Translations under genes and position numbers: made by a program
Origin: AP-15 sp963755435
Lineage (GTDB): Bacteria > Pseudomonadota > Alphaproteobacteria > ATCC43930 > CGMCC-115725
Direction: 5' to 3'
Length of the DNA: 64,000 bases
Assembly: GCA_963755435.1 (NCBI GenBank)
Contig: CAVWJX010000002.1
Coordinates: 124,001-188,000 of the forward strand
The notes under the pieces: model-generated
Seen by the model: only the letters and a program-made list of their open reading frames with translations
Told to the model about the DNA's origin: nothing
The model's database searches: none
Shown: in pieces, positions 26,074-34,451 of the stretch
How the letters are laid out: each line of letters starts with the position of its first letter
Position numbering within the stretch: position 1 is the stretch's first letter

Positions 26074-27477
26074 TCAAGACCGCTCGACGAGGTCGGCGAT
26101 GCGGCCCAAAGTCTCCTCGCGGCCGAGCACCAGCATGACCTCAAAGATGCCGGGCGAGGCGGTCGACCCGGTCAGCGCCGCCCGCAGCGGCTGGGCGATC
26201 GCGCCGAGCTTGGCGCCGTTCGCCTCGGCGAAGTCGCGCACGCCCTGTTCGAGAGCATCGGCGCGCCACTCCGCGCGTTGGAGGACCAGTGCGAGGCCGG
26301 CCAACAGCGCTTGCGCTTGCGAGCTCAACAGCTTTGCCGCCTTGTCGTCGACAGGGATCGGGCGCGGTGCCACGAGAAAGCGGGCGTTGGCGGCAAGCTC
26401 GGCGAGCGTCTTCGGCCGCAGCTTCAATTCGGGCATCGCGTGCCGGAGGCGATCACGGTGAATTTCGGTCAGCTGCCGGCCGAGGCCCGGCTCCAGCCGC
26501 TCGACCACGAGCGCCACGAGGCGTTCATCCTCGGCGCTGCGGATGTAGTGGCCGTTCAGGTTGTCGAGCTTGGCGAAGTCGAAGCGGGCCGGGGCGCGGC
26601 CGACCGCGTCGAGGTCGAACCACCGGATCGCCTGTTCGGTCGAGATGATCTCGTCGTCGCCATGGCTCCAGCCGAGCCGTAGCAGATAATTCCGCAACGC
26701 TTCGGGCAGGTAACCCATCTCGCGGTAGGCATCGACCCCGAGGGCGCCGTGGCGCTTCGACAATTTGGCGCCGTCGGGCCCATGGATCAGCGGCAGATGG
26801 GCGAATTCCGGGACCGGCCAATCGAGCGCCCGGTAGATCTGGGTCTGGCGGAAGGCGTTGTTCAGATGGTCGTCGCCGCGGATCACATGGCTGATCGCCA
26901 TGTCGTGGTCATCGACCACCACCGAGAAATTGTAGGTCGGGGTGCCGTCGGCGCGCAGGATGATCAAATCGTCGAGCTCGGCATTGGCGACCGTGACCTC
27001 GCCTTGGACGCGGTCGTGGATCGTCGTCGCGCCTTCCTGCGGCGCTTTCAGGCGGATCACCGGCGGCACGCCCGACGGGGCCTCGGCCGGGTCACGGTCG
27101 CGCCAAGTGCCCTCATAGCGCACCGAGCGCTTCTCGGAACGCGCCTTTTCGCGCATCGCCTCGAGCTCGGCCGGCGTGCAATAGCAATAATAGGCGCGAC
27201 GGGCGGCGAGCAGTTGCCGCGCCACCTCGGCATGGCGTTTTGCCCGGGCGAATTGGTGGACGATGTCGCCGTCCCAGTCGAGGCCGAGCCATTTGAGACC
27301 GTCGATGATCGCCTGCGTCGCCTCGGGCGTCGAGCGCAGCCGGTCGGTGTCCTCGATCCGTAACCGGAAGCTGCCGCCGTGATGGCGCGCATAGAGCCAA
27401 TTGAACAACGCGGTGCGCGCCCCGCCAATATGCAGAAAGCCGGTCGGCGACGGCGCAAAACGGACGATCGGGATCAT
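26074..27477 (-). CDS. gltX: glutamate-tRNA ligase
   Basis: A class I aminoacyl-tRNA synthetase of 467 residues that charges tRNA-Glu. It starts IVRFAPSPTGFLHIGGARTALFNWL, where HIGG is the HIGH motif. The tRNA acceptor-binding block is VIRGDDHLNNAFRQ, the KMSKS loop reads KLSKRHG near 244, and a C-terminal anticodon-binding region follows. The ATG at 27477 fits the conserved N-terminus. Since many Alphaproteobacteria lack a glutaminyl-tRNA synthetase, it might also mischarge tRNA-Gln for transamidation; the window does not decide this. Confidence 0.96.
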   Translation of the reverse strand: MIPIVRFAPSPTGFLHIGGARTALFNWLYARHHGGSFRLRIEDTDRLRSTPEATQAIIDGLKWLGLDWDGDIVHQFARAKRHAEVARQLLAARRAYYCYCTPAELEAMREKARSEKRSVRYEGTWRDRDPAEAPSGVPPVIRLKAPQEGATTIHDRVQGEVTVANAELDDLIILRADGTPTYNFSVVVDDHDMAISHVIRGDDHLNNAFRQTQIYRALDWPVPEFAHLPLIHGPDGAKLSKRHGALGVDAYREMGYLPEALRNYLLRLGWSHGDDEIISTEQAIRWFDLDAVGRAPARFDFAKLDNLNGHYIRSAEDERLVALVVERLEPGLGRQLTEIHRDRLRHAMPELKLRPKTLAELAANARFLVAPRPIPVDDKAAKLLSSQAQALLAGLALVLQRAEWRADALEQGVRDFAEANGAKLGAIAQPLRAALTGSTASPGIFEVMLVLGREETLGRIADLVERS

Positions 27478-28134
27478 CCCCGAAGGATGGGGCACGCGAA
27501 GGCCGATATCAACGCACGAACGCGAGCAAACGCTCGGCCCGCGTGTTTCGTGGGTATCGCCGGTTCACTTCCTGTGCGCGGGAGGGCGCGGCCACCTTCG
27601 GCGTCGCCCGCGGTTACGATGCTATCCAGCGACTGGGCGCCAACGACCGCAGCTCGCGGCGCAATGCCCTTTTCGCATAATACTGTCGCTGTCGAAGATT
27701 GGACTTATATTATTCATGATTTACTTGTTAACACTTAGGAATTCCTTTCCTTATTGGGCCTTATGCGACGGCGCACGCCTCGCAAGACCGTGCCGTGCCA
27801 CGAACACGCGCCCGGCCTATCGCTGCCTCGACCGGGTCCATGAAGGCGGCAGGCTCATTCTGCCGCTGACCACCCAGGGTTTCCGGGAGGCGATAGCGAG
27901 TGGAACCGCCGCGGCACGCACTTTCTGGCGCGCCGCATTTCCGGCGGTCGACCTGCCGGCCGAGCAATGCTGGCTGCAGGCGCCGGGCTAGTGTCTCGCT
28001 TACCGGTAAAAGCGGGGACGAAGCGTTGTGCAAATGTCGCATAATGTATATTATGGAAACTACTCCGCGTGTTCGCTCCTGGAATCGAACGGTGGCCTCG
28101 ATTGCCGCTTGGTCGGCCGGCTGCGCCAGCCAGA
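27478..28134. other. long intergenic region containing the dif site
   Basis: This 657-base stretch is bounded by gltX and the MBL gene. It has no convincing gene, an unusually AT-rich part (about 27665-27760), and the Xer site at 28034-28061. A plus-strand frame at about 27830-27991 includes GGRLILPLTTQGF, faintly like the C-terminus of a protein-isoaspartate methyltransferase, but without a start or the rest of the fold; at most it is a relic. Confidence 0.55.
28034..28061 (+). other. dif: dif site (XerC/XerD chromosome dimer resolution site)
   Basis: The 28 bases contain the core CGCATAATGTATATTATG (28038-28055), identical over 18 positions to E. coli dif and to the general proteobacterial consensus. 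Over the full 28-mer I count 21 matches to E. coli dif. The near-palindromic arms around a six-base centre fit XerC and XerD half-sites. It is intergenic, as expected. If it is the chromosomal dif, this window spans the replication terminus. A plasmid or integrative-element Xer site is the alternative. Confidence 0.88.
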
Positions 28135-28908
28135 TCACGGGTCAGGCAGCTCGATCAAGAGGCCGTCCCGGCCGGGCTCGACGCCAGCCGGTAGTTCAGC
28201 GCTGAGCTCGCGATAGTCGAGGCTCTGCTCCATGTGGGTCAGAACCGCACGCCGCGGCCCTACCCGAGCGATCCAGCCGAGGGTTTTGTCGAGGTGGCTG
28301 TGGGTCGGGTGCGGCGCACGGCGAAAACAATCGACGATCCACAGCTCGATGCCGGCGATCGTCTCGAAGGCGGCGGCGTCGAGCTCGGTCACATCGGTTG
28401 AGTATGCCATCGGCCCGATACGAAAGCCCAAGGTTGTGCCAAACCCGTGATCCTGCGCGAACGGCGTTATTGCGACACCGCCGATGCTAAATGGCCCGCC
28501 AATTTCATGAGCCGCCAGGCACGGCTTGTAATAGCGCCCAGGCTCGCTCGGCGGGTCGAAAACATAGCCGAAGCGACGGCGGATTTCAGTGAGGGTCTTA
28601 GCGTCCGCCCAGAGCGGGATCTCCCGGCCCATTAGACGGTTCAGCGCCCGCAAATCGTCGATGCCGTGCAGATGGTCGGCATGCGCATGAGTCATGATCA
28701 CCGCGTCGAGCCGCGCCACCCGCGCGTCAATCAGCTGTTCGCGCAGATCGGGCGACGTGTCGATCAAGATGGATAGCGCTCCGATTTCGACCAGCACCGA
28801 GGCCCGGCGGCGGCGGTTGCGCGAGTCGCGGGGATCGCAGCGTCCCCAATCCGGTCCGATCGCCGGCACCCCGGTTGAGGCACCGCAGCCCAGGATCGTT
28901 ACCTTCAT
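28135..28908 (-). CDS. MBL-fold metallohydrolase (PhnP/YycJ-like)
   Basis: A 257-residue metallo-beta-lactamase-fold protein. It opens KVTILGCGASTGVPAIG and has the metal motif THAHADHLHGIDDLR near residue 71, YSTDVTELD near 170 and LTHMEQSLDY near 227. This architecture is shared with PhnP phosphoribosyl cyclic phosphodiesterases and RNase Z relatives; with no phn genes nearby, a general phosphodiesterase is the safe call. Its ATG overlaps the tatD stop (TGATG), so translation is coupled. It is the last gene of the mltB-to-MBL block, a placement frequent in Alphaproteobacteria. Confidence 0.9.
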   Translation of the reverse strand: MKVTILGCGASTGVPAIGPDWGRCDPRDSRNRRRRASVLVEIGALSILIDTSPDLREQLIDARVARLDAVIMTHAHADHLHGIDDLRALNRLMGREIPLWADAKTLTEIRRRFGYVFDPPSEPGRYYKPCLAAHEIGGPFSIGGVAITPFAQDHGFGTTLGFRIGPMAYSTDVTELDAAAFETIAGIELWIVDCFRRAPHPTHSHLDKTLGWIARVGPRRAVLTHMEQSLDYRELSAELPAGVEPGRDGLLIELPDP

Positions 28909-29738
28909 CAAGCAGTAAGGCATTCGAGCGGCGCAGTCGCCTTGGCGAACAGCCGAAAGAAATTGGCGCTCGTCGCGCGAGCAAGCGCTTCGGGCGCGAG
29001 GCCCTTCAAGGTTGCCACTGCCGCCGCGGTAGTTGCCACATAAGAGGGCTCGTTGCGCTTGCCGCGGTAGGGCACCGGAGCGAGATAAGGGCTGTCGGTC
29101 TCGACCAGCAGCCGGTCGAGCGGCAGATCGCGTACGATGGCGCGCAGATCCTCGGCGTTCTTGAAGGTCACGATCCCGGAAATCGAGATATAGAAGCCGA
29201 GCGCCAGCGCCGCTTCGGCCAATCCCCGGCCGCTCGAAAAGCAATGCAGCACCCCCGGCGGCGGCCGCTCGTCCTCGAGAATCCGGGCGATTTCACTATC
29301 TGCCTCCCGGGCGTGAATGACCAGCGGCAGACCGGTCGCGCGGGAGGCCGCGATGTGGGCGCGAAACACCCGCTCCTGGATGTCGCGCCGGCTCAAATCA
29401 TAGTGGAAATCAAGCCCTGTCTCGCCGATCCCGACGACTTTGGGATGATCCGCCAGCCGCGTCAGCTGCTCGGGCAAGAGTTCGGCATGGTCCGCGGCCT
29501 CGTGCGGATGAGCGCCGACCGAGCACCAGATCGCCGCGTCACTGTCGGCGACCGCGCGCACCGCGGCGAACTGGTCGAGCCTGGTGCCGATCGTCAGCAT
29601 GGTGGCAACCCCCGCCGCCTTGGCACGGGCAATAACCGCCTGCCGCTCGGCCGCGAAATCCGGGAAATCGAGGTGACAATGGCTGTCCACCAGCATCGCC
29701 GCCCTGCCCTTATCATCATTCATATCGCCATCGTTCAT
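28908..29738 (-). CDS. TatD family metal-dependent hydrolase
   Basis: A TIM-barrel amidohydrolase-type nuclease of 276 residues (TatD/YcfH). Motifs are LVDSHCHLDFPDF near the start, GIGETGLDFHYD near 110, PLVIHAREAD near 145, LHCFSSGRG and LLVETDSPYLAPVPYRGK near 220. The ATG at 29738 overlaps the metG stop (ATGA), giving coupled translation. A later ATG (MLVDSHCHLD) would also give a complete domain. Confidence 0.94.
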   Translation of the reverse strand: MNDGDMNDDKGRAAMLVDSHCHLDFPDFAAERQAVIARAKAAGVATMLTIGTRLDQFAAVRAVADSDAAIWCSVGAHPHEAADHAELLPEQLTRLADHPKVVGIGETGLDFHYDLSRRDIQERVFRAHIAASRATGLPLVIHAREADSEIARILEDERPPPGVLHCFSSGRGLAEAALALGFYISISGIVTFKNAEDLRAIVRDLPLDRLLVETDSPYLAPVPYRGKRNEPSYVATTAAAVATLKGLAPEALARATSANFFRLFAKATAPLECLTA

Positions 29739-31282
29739 ATTGCCGGGGCCTCGACAAACCGCGGAAAGATCCCCTCGGGCCGCGGCAATCGCGTTCCCGG
29801 AACCAAGGGCGCGCTGGCAAGCGCAGCGAAGTCGCGGGCATCCGGCATCACGCCCAGCTGATCGAGCAATCGAATTGCCGCACTTGGCACAAAGGGTTGC
29901 ACTAAAATCCCCAGATGCCGGATCGTCTCGGCGAGGGTATAAAGTACGGTCCGCATCCGAACCGCGTCGGTGCGCCGCAACGCCCATGGCGCCTGCTCGT
30001 CGATGTAGCGGTTGGCTTCTGCCACAAGCTTCCAAATGGCTTCAAGAGCGAGATGAAAGGCCTGTTCGGCCATATGGTTGCGCACCGTCTCCAAGAGGCC
30101 GGCAGCAAGGCCTAGAAGCGCCCGGTCAGGCGCTTCGAGCGCGCCCGCCTCGGGCATAACCGCACCACAATCGCGGTGGATCATGACCAGCACGCGCTGT
30201 GCCAGATTGCCCAAATCATTGGCAAGATCGCTGTTGAGTCGGCCGACCATTGCCCGATGTGAAAAATCACCATCATGGCCGAAGGGCAATTCCCGCAACA
30301 AAAAATAGCGCACCGGATCAACCCCATACGTGTCGACCAGCTGGCTTGGCGGGATCACGTTGCCGAGCGACTTCGACATCTTCTGACCCTCTACCGTCCA
30401 CCAGCCATTGGCAAAGACCCGGCGCGGCGGAGCCAGCCCGGCGGCCATCAAAAAGGCCGGCCAATAAACTGAATGGAATCGTAGGATATCCTTACCTACG
30501 ACATGAAGGACGGTCGGCCAGTACGTTGAAAATTCGGGATTCGCGACGTCCGGATAGCCAAGCGCGGTGATGTAGTTGGTCAGCGCGTCGAGCCACACAT
30601 AGATGACGTGTCGGGAATCGCCTGGGACCGGGATACCCCAGCTGAAGCTGGTGCGTGAAATCGACAAATCGTTGAGGCCGCCTTTGACAAAGCTGATCAC
30701 CTCGTTGCGCCGGCTGCGCGGGGCCACCGCCTCCGGGTTCTCCTCGTAATAGGCCAACAACCTGTCCTGCCAGGCAGATAGCCGGAAAAAGTAATTCTCT
30801 TCCTCGAACCATTCGACCGCGGCGCCGGTCGGCGCGCATCGGCCATCCGGGCCGTCGACCAACTCGGTCTCGTCATAAAAAGCCTCGTCGCGCACCGAAT
30901 ACCAGCCGGCAAAGCGGCCGAGATAGATTTCGTCGCGGCGCTGTAGCTCCTGCCAGATCGCCTGGACCGCGCGGGTATGGCGCGGCTCGGTGGTCCTGAT
31001 AAAGTCGTCGTTGCTGATATTGAGCAGCCGGGTGACGTCGCGGAACGCCCCAGAAATGCGGTCGGTGAAGGCTTGCGGCGAGACCCCAGCGGCGCGCGCC
31101 GACTGCTCGACCTTCTGGCCATGCTCGTCGGTGCCCGTCAGGAATTTGACCCGATACCCGTCGAGCCGCATGAACCGCGCCAGCGCGTCGCAGGCGACCG
31201 TCGTATAGGCGTGCCCGAGATGCGGCAGACCGTTGACGTAATAGATCGGCGTGGTGACGAAAAAGGGCCGGTCCGCGCTCAT
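29735..31282 (-). CDS. metG: methionine-tRNA ligase
   Basis: A class I synthetase of about 515 residues that charges tRNA-Met. The HIGH motif is PHLGH in VTTPIYYVNGLPHLGHAYTT, the KMSKS motif is KMSKSLGNVI near residue 298, and an anticodon-binding helical domain forms the C-terminus. The zinc knuckle with four cysteines and the C-terminal tRNA-binding dimer domain of the longer MetG form are absent, so this is the short MetG type. The start MSADRPFFVTTP at 31282 is chosen; a GTG at 31315 is open upstream. It sits between holB and tatD. Confidence 0.95.
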   Translation of the reverse strand: MSADRPFFVTTPIYYVNGLPHLGHAYTTVACDALARFMRLDGYRVKFLTGTDEHGQKVEQSARAAGVSPQAFTDRISGAFRDVTRLLNISNDDFIRTTEPRHTRAVQAIWQELQRRDEIYLGRFAGWYSVRDEAFYDETELVDGPDGRCAPTGAAVEWFEEENYFFRLSAWQDRLLAYYEENPEAVAPRSRRNEVISFVKGGLNDLSISRTSFSWGIPVPGDSRHVIYVWLDALTNYITALGYPDVANPEFSTYWPTVLHVVGKDILRFHSVYWPAFLMAAGLAPPRRVFANGWWTVEGQKMSKSLGNVIPPSQLVDTYGVDPVRYFLLRELPFGHDGDFSHRAMVGRLNSDLANDLGNLAQRVLVMIHRDCGAVMPEAGALEAPDRALLGLAAGLLETVRNHMAEQAFHLALEAIWKLVAEANRYIDEQAPWALRRTDAVRMRTVLYTLAETIRHLGILVQPFVPSAAIRLLDQLGVMPDARDFAALASAPLVPGTRLPRPEGIFPRFVEAPAI

Positions 31283-31350
31283 CATCCTCTCCAAAGCCCA
31301 GATATGGGCCGGCACCGCGTGCGATCCAGCCGGCGAGCAGCGGCTCTGTT

Positions 31351-32478
31351 CTAGCGCGCCGTCTCGGCGATGGCAAAGAAGGCGCCGAGCATCGTTTGCT
31401 TACGGTCGAGGTTGAGATCGCGCGCAGCGGTAAAATCACGTTCAATTTTCCCGCATAACTTGGCCCAACGCGCGGGATCGGCGCGGGCAGCCAAGCGCTC
31501 GACCGCCGTCGTCTCAGCCGCCACGACTTCGCCGACCGGGGTTTGTTCCGGACCGAGCGGGCCCCGCACCGCGCCCGTCGCCACGCGGGCGAGCAGGTGC
31601 GTCAGCAATTCTTCGACGGCGCGATAACCGTCTTCCGCATCGGCGCGAGCGAGCCGATCGGCGAAGCCGTGGAGCTTTGCGCTATCGATCGCCGGGACCT
31701 GTGCCAGCAATTCGAGCAGGGAGCGATGGAGGGCGAGCCCGCCGGCGTCAACCAATTCGAGCGCGCGCCCGACGCTGCCGCCGCATAGCCGGGCCAGCAT
31801 TTCGGCCTCGGCTCGGTCGAGCTGCGGTCGATATCGGGCGATCAGCCGACCGGCGACTGCCTGCGGCAACGCCCGAAGCATCAGCCGCCGGCAACGCGAC
31901 CGAATGGTCGGCAATAGACGGCCCGGGCTGTGGCTGACCAGCAGCAGCAGCGCTCGCGACGGCGGCTCTTCAAGGATCTTCAGCACCGCGTTCGCGGCGT
32001 TGCGGTTCATCTCCTCGGCGCCGTCGACGATGACGATGCGCCATCCCTCCTCGGCCGCGGTCAACCGCAAAAACTCACCGATCTCGCGGGTATCATCGAC
32101 CACGATATCGCCGCGCAAGCGCCTGCGGCGCGGGTCCCAGGCACGTTCGACGGTCAGCAGATCGGCGTGACCGCCGGCCGCGACCCGGCGAAAGGTACCA
32201 CTGTCCGGGTCGATAGCGAGCCCGGTTTCGCCAAGGCCGCCCAAGAACCCGGCCGTGGCGCCGCCGCTCCCCTGGGCCAAAAGGAAGCGGGCAAAACGAA
32301 AGGCCAGTGTCGCCTTGCCGATGCCACGCGGGCCGCCCAACAAAATCGCGTGCGGCAGCATCCCGACCCGGAAAAGCCGTTCGAGCTCGCGCTCGGCGCT
32401 GTCGTGGCCGAGGAAATCGGGGTTGGCCCGCGGCGGCGCGGGCTCCACCGCAGCCGGCGGCTCTATGGCGCGGGCCAT
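31351..32478 (-). CDS. holB: DNA polymerase III subunit delta prime
   Basis: Part of the clamp loader that places the beta sliding clamp on DNA. The AAA+ domain has LGHDSAERELERLFRVGMLPHAILLGGPRGIGKATLAF, written here as overlapping landmarks (GGPRGIGKAT is the P-loop position), and the sensor region LLLVSHSPGRLLPTIRSRCR. The four-cysteine zinc module of many delta prime proteins is not seen, which is common in Alphaproteobacteria. The ATG at 32478 gives 375 residues; a TTG at 32508 is the alternative. It lies between tmk and metG, the classic context. Confidence 0.92.
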   Translation of the reverse strand: MARAIEPPAAVEPAPPRANPDFLGHDSAERELERLFRVGMLPHAILLGGPRGIGKATLAFRFARFLLAQGSGGATAGFLGGLGETGLAIDPDSGTFRRVAAGGHADLLTVERAWDPRRRRLRGDIVVDDTREIGEFLRLTAAEEGWRIVIVDGAEEMNRNAANAVLKILEEPPSRALLLLVSHSPGRLLPTIRSRCRRLMLRALPQAVAGRLIARYRPQLDRAEAEMLARLCGGSVGRALELVDAGGLALHRSLLELLAQVPAIDSAKLHGFADRLARADAEDGYRAVEELLTHLLARVATGAVRGPLGPEQTPVGEVVAAETTAVERLAARADPARWAKLCGKIERDFTAARDLNLDRKQTMLGAFFAIAETAR

Positions 32479-32544
32479 CCCGGCCGCAAACCGCGCGTCG
32501 TTGGGCAAAGACGCCGTCGTCTGATTTGCCGCGGCATGCGCTGC

Positions 32545-33186
32545 TCAGGGGCCCAGCACCACGCGCAGCCGTCGCGCCACCGCGCCGAGCACGGCACCAT
32601 GCACCGCATCCGGCTCGCCCGAAGCGTCGATCAGCATACAGCGGCCCGGATCGTCGGCCGCGATCTGGCGGAAGCCCTCGCGCAATCTGTCGTGAAAGCT
32701 CGGATCGAGGCGCTCAAAGCGATCGGCCTCAGCCGAGCGGGCGGCGGCGCGGGCGAGTCCGGCGGTGGCGGGCAGATCGAGAATCAACGTCAGATCCGGC
32801 GCGAAATCGCCGAGCGCAAAGCGGTGCAGCGCGGCGATGTCGGCCGCCGCCAGCCCCCTTCCATAGCCTTGATAGGCAATTGTCGAATCGGCAAACCGGT
32901 CGGATACGACCCACACCCCGCGGGCCAACGCCGGCATGATCAGCCGGTTGACATGGTCGCGCCGGGCAGCAACCAGCAACAGCGCCTCCTGTTCAGCATC
33001 CCAGCGGGTACCCTCGCCTTCGAGAAGCAGCCGCCGGATCGCCTCGGCACCGGGCGACCCGCCTGGCTCGCGCGTCGCCAGCGCTGCGATCCCGGCGCGT
33101 TCAAGTGCTGTTGCGAGCAAGGCGACCTGGGTCGACTTGCCCGTACCCTCGCCGCCCTCGATGGTGATGAAGCGGCCGCGCGCCAT
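32545..33186 (-). CDS. tmk: thymidylate kinase
   Basis: It phosphorylates dTMP to dTDP. The P-loop is FITIEGGEGTGKSTQ at the N-terminus, followed by TREPGGSPGAEAIR (dTMP binding), WVVSDRFADSTIAYQGYGRGL and the lid region. The length of 213 residues is normal. The ATG at 33186 is 4 bases after the dacA-type gene's stop, so the two are closely linked; an in-frame start further upstream would overlap that gene. Confidence 0.95.
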   Translation of the reverse strand: MARGRFITIEGGEGTGKSTQVALLATALERAGIAALATREPGGSPGAEAIRRLLLEGEGTRWDAEQEALLLVAARRDHVNRLIMPALARGVWVVSDRFADSTIAYQGYGRGLAAADIAALHRFALGDFAPDLTLILDLPATAGLARAAARSAEADRFERLDPSFHDRLREGFRQIAADDPGRCMLIDASGEPDAVHGAVLGAVARRLRVVLGP

Positions 33187-33190
33187 CGGC

Positions 33191-34423
33191 TCAGTGCCGC
33201 CCGCCCCAGACGAGATATCCCGCCAGGGTCGCAATCCGGCCGATCGCGTTCATCCGCGGCACATTGGCCGCGGCGATCAGCGGCGTCTCGATCGGCGCCA
33301 TGCCGGGGGCGGTGACGACAAGCTCGCCGAGCGTCTCTCCCTTGGCGACCGGGGCCGGGATCGGACTGGTATAATCGGCGGTTACCTTCATCGCGGTGCG
33401 CGCCTGGCGCGACAGGGTGACGACCAGATTGTCAGCGACTGTGAGCGGCACGCGAGCCGCGGCCCCAAGCCATAGCGGGGCATCCTCGACCGTTTCGCCG
33501 GCGCTGAACAGCCGATAATCCTTGAAATCGCGAAACGCCCAGTCGACCAGACGCTCGCTCTCCTGCGCGCGCGCCCGCATCGAGGGCAACCCACCCAGCA
33601 CAATGATGATGCGACGGTCGCCGCGCTTGACCGAGCCAGCGACGCTGAAGCCCGATTCCTCGGTGTGGCCGGTCTTCAAGCCGTCGGCGCCGTCACTCTC
33701 ATAGAGCAGCGGATTGCGGTTACCCTGCTTGATGTTGTTGAAGGTGAATTCCTTCTCGCCGTAGATCTTATAGTATTCGGGAAAGTCCTTGATCGTGCGC
33801 ATCGCCAGGGTGGCCAGATCGCGCGCGGTGACCCAGCCATTCGGGTTGGGGAGACCGGTGACATTGGCGAAATGGCTGTTGTTGAGCCCGATCTCTTTGG
33901 CGGTTTTATTCATCTGATCGACAAAAGCCTGCTCGCTTCCAGCCAGCCCTTCAGCCAGCACCAGGCAGGCATCGTTGCCCGACTGGATGATCATGCCGTG
34001 CACCAGATCGTCAATCGAGACCTTGCCGCCCAGCGGCACGAACATCTTCGAGCCGCCCATCCGCCACGCCTCCTCGCTGACCGGCAATTCGTCGGTGAGC
34101 TTCGCGGCTCCCTTTTTCAGCATGTCAAAGACGACATAGGCGGTCATCAGCTTGTTCAACGACGCCGGCGGGAACGGCTGGTCGGCGGCCTTATCGAGCA
34201 ATACCGTACCGGTCTCGACCTCGACGATGATCGCGTGCACGGCCTCGGTGTCGATGCCGATCGCGGGTGCGGCCGCGGCGCCGGAAGCGCTCGCCGCCGG
34301 GACGGGTGCTCTGGGCGCGGGTCTGGCTTTGACCTTTGCCGCGGTCGGCTGACCAGCGAGCGCGGTCGCGAGTAATGCCGCAACGAACAACCCAAAGAAA
34401 CGCCGCCCCATCGCTATGCTCAT
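33191..34423 (-). CDS. D-alanyl-D-alanine carboxypeptidase (DacA/PBP5 type)
   Basis: A 410-residue exported penicillin-binding protein. A signal peptide covers roughly residues 1-29. The catalytic motifs are S88-L-N-K91, S148-G-N150 and K250-T-G252, and the C-terminal beta-sandwich (VTADYTSPIPAPVAKGETLGEL) and a weakly amphipathic end complete the PBP5 plan. It controls the pentapeptide content of peptidoglycan. It stands between rlpA and tmk. It differs from the homologue at 18.5-20 kb in lacking a SPOR domain. Confidence 0.94.
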   Translation of the reverse strand: MSIAMGRRFFGLFVAALLATALAGQPTAAKVKARPAPRAPVPAASASGAAAAPAIGIDTEAVHAIIVEVETGTVLLDKAADQPFPPASLNKLMTAYVVFDMLKKGAAKLTDELPVSEEAWRMGGSKMFVPLGGKVSIDDLVHGMIIQSGNDACLVLAEGLAGSEQAFVDQMNKTAKEIGLNNSHFANVTGLPNPNGWVTARDLATLAMRTIKDFPEYYKIYGEKEFTFNNIKQGNRNPLLYESDGADGLKTGHTEESGFSVAGSVKRGDRRIIIVLGGLPSMRARAQESERLVDWAFRDFKDYRLFSAGETVEDAPLWLGAAARVPLTVADNLVVTLSRQARTAMKVTADYTSPIPAPVAKGETLGELVVTAPGMAPIETPLIAAANVPRMNAIGRIATLAGYLVWGGRH

Positions 34424-34451
34424 TTCCGTGCGCCCGATGCCATGCGCATCC

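Noticed and set aside
27671..27686. Second Xer-like half-site, TCGCATAAT at 27673-27681, 360 bases before dif
   Set aside because: Only the left arm matches; the centre and right arm diverge at once, so it is not a usable Xer site and is most likely chance or a faint scar.
27811..27991. Possible protein-isoaspartate methyltransferase remnant (GGRLILPLTT)
   Set aside because: Only about ten residues look familiar, with no start and no SAM-binding motifs; not enough for a feature of its own.
28075..28150. tRNA-like T-loop (GGAATCGAAC) on the minus strand near the dif site
   Set aside because: The five-base T stem does not pair and no anticodon arm or acceptor stem can be drawn around it.
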